DNA of 38,760 bases from a bacterium (GTDB lineage Bacteria; Acidobacteriota; Terriglobia; Terriglobales; Acidobacteriaceae): assembly GCA_026225095.1 (NCBI GenBank), contig JAMFSC010000083.1, positions 1-38,760 on the forward strand, in the 5' to 3' direction. Within the stretch, counting starts at the first letter, position 1. Every line of letters starts with the position of its first letter. The notes below the pieces were generated by a model that worked only from the letters and a program-made list of their open reading frames with translations, made no database searches and was not told the DNA's origin. The position numbers and the translations under genes are program-made. Positions 32,898 through 38,760 of this stretch are shown one piece after another.

Positions 32898-34367
32898 CTA
32901 ACATTCGATGATGTTGAGGGCGAGGCCGGCGAGGGAGGTTTCCTTGTAGCGGGATTGCATGTCGAGGCCGGTCTGGTACATGGTGGCGATGACCTGATCA
33001 AGGGAGAGTTTGTGGCCTTCGGTCTCGTGCATGGCCATGCGGGCGGCGTTGATGGCCTTGACGGCTCCCATGCCGTTGCGCTCGATGCAGGGGATCTGGA
33101 CGAGGCCTCCGATGGGGTCGCAGGTCATGCCGAGGTTGTGCTCCATGCCGATTTCGGCGGCGTGTTCTACCTGCTCGTTGGTGCCATTGAGGGCGGCGAC
33201 TAGGCCTCCGGCGGCCATGGAGCAGGCCACGCCGACCTCGCCCTGGCAGCCAACTTCGGCTCCGGAGATGCTGGCGTTTTCTTTGTAGAGGATTCCGATG
33301 GCGGCGGCGGTGAGGAAAAAGCGGAGGATTCCGGCCCTTTTCTCTTCTTCGGTGGTGTGGCCGGGGGATTGGACGAAGCGGGTGTAGTAGTGGGCGATGG
33401 CGGGGATGACGCCGGCGGCACCGTTGGTGGGGGCGGTGACGACGCGGCCCCCGGCGGCGTTTTCTTCGTTGACGGCCATGGCGTAGAGGGTGGTCCAGTC
33501 CATGGCGGCGAGGGGGTCGGGGTGGGGGGAGGTGGTGAGGCGCTCGGAGAGGCGGTGGGCGCGGCGGCGGACGTTGAGGCCTCCGGGGAGGATGCCTTCG
33601 GTGGCGATTCCGCGCTCGGTGGACTCGCGCATGACCTGCCAGAGGGCGAGGATGCTGGTCTCAATCTGTTGTTCGGGTGGGGTGGGATCGTTGGGAATCA
33701 GGGTGGGGCGGGAGATGGTTTGGCGGTCGGAGAGAAGGAGGGCGGACTCGTTGGCGAGGATGAGGTTGGCGATGGTCAGGTTGTTGATTTGAGAGAGGTT
33801 GAGGAGCTCGGCGGCGCTGGAGAAGGGGTATGGGACTAGGCGGGGTGGGGTGAGTTTTTCCTGGGCGTTTGGGGCTAATTCAGCGGCGGAGAGGATGAAG
33901 CCGCCGCCTACGGAGTAGTAAGTTTGCTGGGAAAGGATGGCTTCGTTGGGGTCGAGGGCGGTGAAGCGGACGCCGTTGGGATGGGAGTGGGCGGGGTCGG
34001 CTTCGGGGGGGAACATCTGGTCGCGGTGGAAGAGGAGGTGTTCGGGGAGGGCGAAGGGGATGGGGTGGCGACCGGCGAGGAGGAGGGTTCCGGTGGTCTG
34101 GATGTTGTTGATTCGGGAGGCGATGGTGGCGGGGTCGATGGTGTCTGGGGCCTCGCCGAGGAGGCCGAGGAGGACGGCGCGGTCGGTGGCGTGGCCGATT
34201 CCGGTGTGGGCGAGGGAGCCGTAGAGATCGATGCGGATGGAGGCGGTGCGGTCGAGGTTGGAGCCCAGTTCGCGGAGGAAGCGGAGGGCGGCGCGCATGG
34301 GGCCGACGGTGTGGGAGCTCGAGGGGCCGATTCCGATCTTGAAGAGTTCGAAGAGGCTGGTGTTCAC
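32898..34367 (-). CDS. sdaA: L-serine dehydratase, single-chain iron-sulfur type
   Basis: A 489-residue enzyme that deaminates L-serine to pyruvate with a [4Fe-4S] cluster. The N-terminal domain starts [20 protein letters not shown], as in SdaA. The C-terminal catalytic domain has the three cluster cysteines in [16 protein letters not shown] and IPCIERN. The very last residue is cysteine (NIIEC), as in Legionella L-serine dehydratase where the C-terminal cysteine caps the cluster iron. GTG at 34367 (34365-34367) is preferred because the family sequence begins there; another in-frame GTG at 34433 would add 22 unrelated residues. It converges with the thiolase gene, three bases apart. Confidence 0.92.
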   Translation of the reverse strand: MNTSLFELFKIGIGPSSSHTVGPMRAALRFLRELGSNLDRTASIRIDLYGSLAHTGIGHATDRAVLLGLLGEAPDTIDPATIASRINNIQTTGTLLLAGRHPIPFALPEHLLFHRDQMFPPEADPAHSHPNGVRFTALDPNEAILSQQTYYSVGGGFILSAAELAPNAQEKLTPPRLVPYPFSSAAELLNLSQINNLTIANLILANESALLLSDRQTISRPTLIPNDPTPPEQQIETSILALWQVMRESTERGIATEGILPGGLNVRRRAHRLSERLTTSPHPDPLAAMDWTTLYAMAVNEENAAGGRVVTAPTNGAAGVIPAIAHYYTRFVQSPGHTTEEEKRAGILRFFLTAAAIGILYKENASISGAEVGCQGEVGVACSMAAGGLVAALNGTNEQVEHAAEIGMEHNLGMTCDPIGGLVQIPCIERNGMGAVKAINAARMAMHETEGHKLSLDQVIATMYQTGLDMQSRYKETSLAGLALNIIEC

Positions 34368-34534
34368 GTTGTTTCGATTGTATTCGTGGTGCAGAAGCTG
34401 GGCCGTTGTATGGAAAAACTGGACAGCGGTCACGTTAAGAACGTGGTGAGGGGTGCGTCTTGATTGGGGATTTCGATTTTGCGCGGCGCTAATTTGCGGT
34501 GGTGGGTGGGTTGGTGCTGGAGGGGGGCTTTGGA

Positions 34535-34557
34535 GGGGGCTTTTAGGTCAAGCCCCC
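34535..34557 (-). terminator. Hairpin after the HEAT-repeat gene, possible terminator
   Basis: GGGGGCTT (34535-34542) and AAGCCCCC (34550-34557) form an 8-bp stem with a 7-base loop just downstream of the HEAT gene stop at 34578. No clear T-tract follows on the minus strand, so the role is uncertain. Confidence 0.45.
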
Positions 34558-34577
34558 ATCCTTCTTTCAGTGTCGGG

Positions 34578-35522
34578 TCAGTGCTTCTTTGCCGGGGTTG
34601 GGGTGGATGGGGTTCCGGAGGCGTGGAGGTAGGAGGCGGCGGCGGTGTAGCGGACGGGGGCTTTGGGATCGATGAAGAGTTTGGCGAGGGCGGTGGTGGT
34701 TTCGGGGCCGGGGTAGGCTCCGAGGGCCCTGGCGGCGGCGGCGCGGACGGCGGCGTCCTTGTCGGTCAGGGCTCCGAGGAGCTCCTGCTGGATGGGGTGG
34801 GTGTGCTCTTCGGCGAGGAGGCCGATGGCCTCGGCGCGGGCGGAGTTTCCGCCGTTCTTGCGCATGGCCTCGTAGGCTCCGATTCCGAATCCGAAGGGTC
34901 CGAGGAGGAGGGACGCGCCCTGGAGGGCTCCGATGCGGGCGAGCTCGGCGGGGTTGTGGAGGTCCTTGTTGGCGGTATGCACGCTGTTGTTGACGAGTCC
35001 TGCGGTGGCGTGGCGCTCGCCTTCGACGACGGCGATGAGGGTGTCTTCGCCGGAGCGATCCTTTAGCTTCCAGAGGGCGGTGGCGGCGGTGAAGGCGACC
35101 TGTGGTTCCTTGTCGTCGATGGCGTCATGGAGCTTGCCGATGAGGGTGAGGGTGTGGGACTGGGCGGCGGCGAGGACGGCGGCGGTGCGGACGTCGCGGT
35201 CGGAGTCGGCGAGGCCGTTGGAGATGAGTTTGGTGGAGAAGGCGTCGGAGAGGGTACCGAGGGCGGCGAGGGCCTGGATGCGGTTTTCGGGGCGCTTGTC
35301 GGCGGCGGCCTCGGTGAGCATGTCGAGGGCCTGCTGCTTGCGCTGGGCGGGTGTTTTGGGGACGTCGGTTTCGGGGCCGGGGACGACTTCAGCGTCGGGG
35401 TTGGCGGGGGTGGAGGTCTGGGCTCGGACGGGGAGGGCGAGGACGGCGAGGGAGAGGACAGCGATGCGGGCGGTGGCGGACAGGGCAGAGCATGGGCGCG
35501 GGGTGACGGGGCGGGAGGGCAT
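34578..35522 (-). CDS. Secreted HEAT-repeat protein
   Basis: A 314-residue protein. A signal peptide (ending near VRAQ, about residue 35) precedes about four or more HEAT-like helical pairs: RPENRIQALAALGTLSDAF, SDRDVRTAAVLAAAQSHTLT, KEPQVAFTAATALWKLKD, and near the end DKDAAVRAAAARALGAYPG and DPKAPVRYTAAASYLHASG. A hydrophobic glycine-rich stretch GASLLLGPFGFGIGAYEAM interrupts the repeats. HEAT arrays usually bind proteins; no catalytic site is seen. The start at 35522 fits the signal peptide, with AAGGAA upstream, whereas the frame to 35666 adds a Pro-rich stretch. Confidence 0.72.
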   Translation of the reverse strand: MPSRPVTPRPCSALSATARIAVLSLAVLALPVRAQTSTPANPDAEVVPGPETDVPKTPAQRKQQALDMLTEAAADKRPENRIQALAALGTLSDAFSTKLISNGLADSDRDVRTAAVLAAAQSHTLTLIGKLHDAIDDKEPQVAFTAATALWKLKDRSGEDTLIAVVEGERHATAGLVNNSVHTANKDLHNPAELARIGALQGASLLLGPFGFGIGAYEAMRKNGGNSARAEAIGLLAEEHTHPIQQELLGALTDKDAAVRAAAARALGAYPGPETTTALAKLFIDPKAPVRYTAAASYLHASGTPSTPTPAKKH

Positions 35523-35740
35523 TTTCTTGCTATTCCTTTGTGGGCCGGGGATGTCGTTAGTTTGCCATGAGGGAGGGTGTCGCGGTGGAATTTCTCGGAT
35601 CGTCGGGGTTGGCGGAGGGTGGAGGCAGGGAGGGCGTATGTTGGACTCGTTCTCTGGGGTGGTCAATGGGTTGGAGGGATGGGACCATTCGGGCTTACAG
35701 CGAAGGGATGGTTGCTGGTGGAACGAGCACGGGCAAAGGT
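35523..35740. other. Left part of a 708-base gap, no gene seen
   Basis: Upstream region of the HEAT gene. Short frames exist on both strands but none has family motifs or a plausible start. The promoter of the HEAT gene should be here. Confidence 0.4.
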
Positions 35741-35890
35741 GAAATACGGGGGTCTCTCCACTTCGCTGCGCTTCGGTCGAGATGACGAATCGTGAGGGCT
35801 GCGCTTCGGTCGAGATGATGCATCGTGAGGGCTGCGCTTCGGTCGAGATGACGCATCGTGAGGGCTGCGGTTCGGTCGAGATGACGAGGG
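35741..35890. repeat. Family B repeat expanded to a 33-base tandem array
   Basis: The element starts GAAATACGGGGGTCTCTCC as in the two other copies. Its end unit is repeated: TTCGGTCGAGATGA occurs at 35772, 35805, 35838 and 35871, exactly 33 bases apart. On the minus strand this can be read as an 11-residue repeat (RHLDRSAALTM and variants). Confidence 0.85.
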
Positions 35891-35932
35891 TTGTGGGGCT
35901 TCATCTCTGTGGGATTTGCTCCATCGCGTAGT

Positions 35933-36060
35933 GCGGTGGCGGTCCCGCCCACCTTAGCGACGGTGAGACGTGTCGCGAAGGTGGGGCACCCGACTTGGTG
36001 GTTTGCGGCGGGAGGACGTGTCGCGAGGGTGGGGTACCCGGCTTGGTGGTTTGCGGCGAA
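35933..36060. repeat. Family A REP-like element, copy 3, with a partial duplication
   Basis: One full core (CCCACCTTAGCGAC...GTCGCGAAGGTGGG) is followed by ACTTGGTGGTTTGCGGCG. The right half of the element plus that tail then repeats (GACGTGTCGCGAGGGTGGGG to GGTTTGCGGCG). Confidence 0.75.
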
Positions 36061-36230
36061 GGCAGATTCTGGCCGGAGATGCGATAAGGTGATGAGATTG
36101 TGATTTGCGCAATGTTTAGAAAGGCGGCCCCCCGATCGACCTCACCGCATCCCATAGGCCCTCGCGCATCGAGCCCGTCCCCTACGCAGAAGGACTGCAT
36201 TCCGTATCCCTGTCGAGTGCGCCGATTCCT

Positions 36231-36737
36231 CTGAAAGACCGGACGCACTTCCTCTGGACGCAGCAGCGCTACATCCTTGAGAACATCAAGCTGGCGGACA
36301 CGAAAGCGGGCTTTGTGATCACGCTGGCCACGGCGGGGCTGGGTGCACTCTTTGGCCGCAGCAGACCGCTTCCTGTCCTCGATCCATTCTGGGTTCCAGC
36401 GCTTTCCTCGATGCTGACCATCGTCGGTGTCGCCGCTCTGTTGGCCGCGATCGGTTACGGGGCGTGGTCGATCAAGCCGCGCATTGGGGTCGGTGCCACC
36501 CCGTCGCCTGTCTCCTGGACTCACATTGCAAGCTATCGCACGCTCGAGGCCTTTCAGACTGCAAGCCGGGACCTCACGGAACAACATGCTGAAGAGGCGC
36601 TCGCGGAGCAGGTCTTCCATCTCGCGCGCATCTGTCACCGGAAGCATCTGCTGATCTCGCGCTCGATTCTTCTTTCGGTTTCAGGTGCATCGGTCATCGT
36701 GGTGGATCTGCTGGTGGGGCATCTCGCGGTGAGGTGA
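36231..36737 (+). CDS. Pycsar-effector-like (DUF5706) two-helix membrane protein, start unresolved
   Basis: The conserved-looking region begins DRTHFLWTQQRYILENIKLA and continues into helix one (VITLATAGLGALF), a second helix (SSMLTIVGVAALLAAIGYGAW), then TLEAFQTASRDLTEQHAEEA and a third hydrophobic segment near the C-terminus. This arrangement, with DTKAGF before helix one, is that of DUF5706/Pycsar TM effectors, which depolarise the membrane after a cyclic pyrimidine signal. No cyclase is in the window. The only ATG/GTG/TTG in frame is GTG at 36315, inside helix one. Coding continues upstream to a stop near 36116 without a usual start; CTG at 36231 or 36195, or an indel in the C6 run near 36128-36133 joining the ATG at 36112, would fix this. 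Confidence 0.6.
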   Translation: MKDRTHFLWTQQRYILENIKLADTKAGFVITLATAGLGALFGRSRPLPVLDPFWVPALSSMLTIVGVAALLAAIGYGAWSIKPRIGVGATPSPVSWTHIASYRTLEAFQTASRDLTEQHAEEALAEQVFHLARICHRKHLLISRSILLSVSGASVIVVDLLVGHLAVR

Positions 36738-36780
36738 CGTTGGCGGATTTTTAGAGTGGTTCGCCTGGAGGTGTGGTTCT

Positions 36781-36899
36781 GGGTCGGGTGCCGTGGCGCT
36801 CCCGCCCACCTTAGCGACGATGAGACGTGTCGCGAAGGTGGGGCACCCGATTTTATGACTTTATTTTTATGACTTTATATCGACAAGCGATCTGCTCTA
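36781..36899. repeat. Family A REP-like element, copy 4
   Basis: The fullest copy: outer arms CGGGTGCC and GGCACCCG, inner arms CCCACCTTAGCGAC and GTCGCGAAGGTGGG. A tail with a short duplication (TTTTATGACTTTAT) leads into GATCTGCTCTA, whose last three bases are the TAG stop of the mannonate dehydratase-like gene on the minus strand. Confidence 0.8.
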
Positions 36900-38051
36900 T
36901 GCGGTGTGTTCGAGGGATTGGATGAGGCCGCGGATGTAGCCGTAGCAGAAGGCGAAGGACTGGAGTCCGGCGGGGTCGGCGGTGGCGGTGGGGACGTGGT
37001 CGGGCATGATCATGTAGGGATAGCCGACCTCGCGGTAGACTTGGAGGGCTTTGACCATGTCGACGTCTCCTTCGTCGGGGAAGACTTCGACGAAGTCGTT
37101 GCGGTGGCCGCGGATGTTGCGGAAGTGGACGTTGAAGATCTTGTTGCGGGTTCCGAAGAAGCGGATGACGTCGAAGATCTCGGTGGCGGGGTTGGCGAGC
37201 ATCTCGGAGACGGTTCCCTGGCAGAAGTTGAGGCCGTGGTAGGGGCTCTCGCGGATGGTGATGAAGTGCTTGAGGCCATCGACGGTTCCGAGGACGCGGT
37301 CGACGCCCTGGTAGCCTTCGGGTGGGACGCCGGGGTCGTGGGGGTGGCAGGCGAGGCGGATCCTGTACTCGTTGGCGACGGGGACTACGCGATCGAGGAA
37401 GTAGGTGATGCGCTCCCAGAAGGAGTCGGCGTCGACGTGGCCGGCGCGGGTCAGGGTATTTTTTGACACGTCGATCGGCATGACTTTGCCGGTGGTGTCG
37501 TCGTGGCCACCGATGAGGACGGGTTTGCTGAAGGGGGCATCGGCGAGGCGCCAGACGGCGTCCTTCTCGTCTCCGCGGCCGGGCTGGGTTCCGGAGCGGA
37601 GGACGCCGAGGATGCTCATGTTGTATTTGATCGAGGGCAGGCCGGCGGCGGCGCAGTTGCGGATGAGGGTCTGGAACTGTTCGATGTCGCGGTCGCGCTC
37701 GGGGCTCTGGGCGAGCATGATGGCGGGATGCTTTTCGCGGTCGATGTAGCTGGACTCGAGGATGGGTGGGCCGACGCAGAGGATCTCGATCTTCGAGGAT
37801 TCGGCGAGGTCTTTCATGCGGTGGAGCTCTTCGAGGGTGGGGAAGAGGCGGGCTTCGGCGGTCTGGGGGTAGCCGCAGATGTGGCGGACTCCGTAGCGGG
37901 CGAGGTACTTGAGATGGGCCTCGTTGGTGGGGGCGCTCTGGCAGCCGAGCTTCATGAGGACGGGTTTGGGTTTGGCGCGCGGGGGCGCGGCGGGGAGGGG
38001 GGATGAGAGGGCGGCGGCGGTGGTGGTGGCGAGGAAGTCGCGGCGATTCAT
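36897..38051 (-). CDS. Tat-exported mannonate dehydratase-like protein
   Basis: A 384-residue TIM-barrel protein related to UxuA, which dehydrates D-mannonate to 2-dehydro-3-deoxy-D-gluconate. The N-terminus MNRRDFLATTTAAALSSPLP is a twin-arginine signal, so the folded protein should reach the periplasm, unlike E. coli UxuA. Probable metal and active-site segments are ACHPHDPGVPPEGYQG, NFCQGTVSEM, NVHFRNIRG and MIMPDHVPT. Start M at 38051 begins the Tat signal; the longer frame to 38069 adds six residues. The stop lies within a REP-like element. Another sugar isomerase/epimerase activity of the TIM-barrel superfamily cannot be excluded. Confidence 0.82.
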   Translation of the reverse strand: MNRRDFLATTTAAALSSPLPAAPPRAKPKPVLMKLGCQSAPTNEAHLKYLARYGVRHICGYPQTAEARLFPTLEELHRMKDLAESSKIEILCVGPPILESSYIDREKHPAIMLAQSPERDRDIEQFQTLIRNCAAAGLPSIKYNMSILGVLRSGTQPGRGDEKDAVWRLADAPFSKPVLIGGHDDTTGKVMPIDVSKNTLTRAGHVDADSFWERITYFLDRVVPVANEYRIRLACHPHDPGVPPEGYQGVDRVLGTVDGLKHFITIRESPYHGLNFCQGTVSEMLANPATEIFDVIRFFGTRNKIFNVHFRNIRGHRNDFVEVFPDEGDVDMVKALQVYREVGYPYMIMPDHVPTATADPAGLQSFAFCYGYIRGLIQSLEHTA

Positions 38052-38150
38052 GATGGAGAAACTTAGCATGTTGGGAAAGACATGTCCTGCCGGACGGGCC
38101 CACTGCGCGTGGGGCGGTCACTTCGTGACTTGTATACCGCTTCGCGTGCG

Positions 38151-38597
38151 TCAGACTCGGAAGTTGTCGGGGCGCCAGGTGGTGATGGACGCTTTGATTT
38201 GCTTGGGGGCGAGGTTTTCTGTCAGGGTGCGTTGGACCAGGGTGGGGATCTCGGCGTCGGAGGCGAAGCGGAGGGCTACGTACTGCTTCTCGGTCAGGGC
38301 GGCGGACTGGGCCAGGAGTGTGGGGGAGAGGAGTGTGGTGAAGCGGAGACGCTCTTCGAGTCGGATGATGCGGTCCTGATTATGGGTGGCGTAGCCGCGG
38401 AAGTTCCAGGTGAGAAACACGAGGGCGATGGAGACGGCGAGCCAGAGGATGCTGGCGAAGTCGAATTGGTGGAGGTTGGTCCGGATGGCGTGGACGACCT
38501 GGGAGATGGCGTTGATGAGGAGGATGATGCCGCAGGTCATGAAGATGGTGTCGCGGCGGGCGTGGTTCTGGAAGGTCTGTGGGGCGTTGGAGGGCAT
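38151..38597 (-). CDS. DUF6526-like small membrane protein
   Basis: A 148-residue protein starting SNAPQTFQNHARRD, with two N-terminal membrane helices (FMTCGIILLINAISQVVHAI and ILWLAVSIALVFLTW) and a soluble tail containing QDRIIRLEERLRF and ALRFASDAEIPTLV. This order and the QTFxNHAR start match DUF6526 as I recall it. The function is unknown. The start at 38597 is preferred since the family sequence begins there. It diverges from the endonuclease IV gene (43 bases). Confidence 0.72.
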   Translation of the reverse strand: MPSNAPQTFQNHARRDTIFMTCGIILLINAISQVVHAIRTNLHQFDFASILWLAVSIALVFLTWNFRGYATHNQDRIIRLEERLRFTTLLSPTLLAQSAALTEKQYVALRFASDAEIPTLVQRTLTENLAPKQIKASITTWRPDNFRV

Positions 38598-38640
38598 GGC
38601 CGGATCATACATCGGGATGGCCTCGGGCTAAGATGGTGGG

Positions 38641-38760
38641 ATGGCTGGAACGAGTGAGAGGCGGAAACATATTGGGGTGCACCGGGGGACTGCGGGCGGG
38701 TGCTGGATGGCGGTGAACCGGGCGGTGGAGGCGGGGGCGAATACGTTCCAGATCTTCTCG
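38641..38760 (+). CDS. nfo: Endonuclease IV, N-terminal 40 residues, cut by the window edge
   Basis: The frame reads RRKHIGVHRGTAGGCWMAVN and then RAVEAGANTFQIFS at the very end. This is the start of the AP endonuclease IV TIM barrel (IGxHxSxAGG...AxxxGxxxxQxF), a zinc-dependent base-excision repair enzyme. The usual serine after the histidine is changed (HRGTAGG). Only the first strand and helix are visible, so the rest cannot be judged. Confidence 0.72.
   Translation, partial: MAGTSERRKHIGVHRGTAGGCWMAVNRAVEAGANTFQIFS

Noticed and set aside
35760..35890. Regular 33-base repeats resembling a CRISPR array
   Set aside because: The units are directly adjacent with no unique spacers, and no cas gene is present; it is an expanded intergenic repeat.
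36853..38121. Frame of 422 codons overlapping the mannonate dehydratase-like gene on the same strand
   Set aside because: Pro/Arg-rich out-of-frame reading; the other frame has the Tat signal and TIM-barrel motifs.

Overview
The window is a high-GC bacterial chromosome segment most like Acidobacteriota of the Terriglobia (Granulicella/Edaphobacter/Terriglobus type). This is inferred from a 999-residue Oar-type TonB-dependent receptor with an N-terminal CarboxypepD_reg domain, a coproheme decarboxylase of the HemQ type, a bacterial myo-inositol-1-phosphate synthase, a Tat-signal mannonate dehydratase-like protein, and several families of intergenic palindromes. No phage, transposase or CRISPR was seen.

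Layout. 1-3.3 kb (minus): N-terminal third of a YjhG/YagF-type aldonate dehydratase cut by the window edge, a secreted DUF2147 protein and an APC permease. 3.5-6.7 kb: hemD (+), then nth and hemQ (minus, 7 nt apart), then a DedA membrane protein (+). 6.8-10.4 kb: inositol-phosphate synthase, an odd tRNA-like gene between imperfect direct repeats, a small membrane protein, a PhzF protein and engB. 10.8-17.6 kb (mostly minus): a glycine-zipper lipoprotein, a DUF4149 protein, a carboxypeptidase-regulatory-like membrane protein, and a cytochrome c maturation block read ccmF-ccmH-ccmI-like with overlapping ends. 17.6-20.3 kb: a lone receiver protein diverging from a sodium:solute symporter plus a small membrane protein. 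20.6-22.3 kb: a HemD-GAF-ANTAR fusion. 22.4-28.3 kb: a ROK regulator, TonB receptor and argininosuccinate-lyase-like enzyme in a row. 28.3-35.5 kb: citrate synthase, ThiO-like oxidase, a coiled-coil membrane protein, thiolase, L-serine dehydratase and a HEAT-repeat protein. 35.5-38.8 kb: a repeat-rich gap, a Pycsar-effector-like (DUF5706) membrane protein, a Tat-exported mannonate dehydratase-like protein, a DUF6526-like protein and the first codons of an endonuclease IV gene.

How the genes work together. A haem theme recurs: HemD makes uroporphyrinogen III, HemQ finishes haem b by the coproporphyrin route, and CcmF/CcmH attach haem to cytochromes c. The HemD-GAF-ANTAR fusion could sense a tetrapyrrole or a related ligand and act on RNA. 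Sugar-acid catabolism is hinted at by the xylonate dehydratase and mannonate dehydratase homologues at opposite ends. The ROK/TonB/lyase run looks like an uptake-and-cleavage unit for an unidentified substrate.

Most unusual items: the tRNA-like gene with good acceptor, D and T arms but a poor anticodon arm; the HEM4-GAF-ANTAR fusion; a Pycsar-effector-like gene without a normal start and without a cyclase in view; intergenic repeats that supply stop codons or the N-terminal codons of ccmH; and a change in G/C strand bias near 11.3-11.8 kb that does not follow gene direction.
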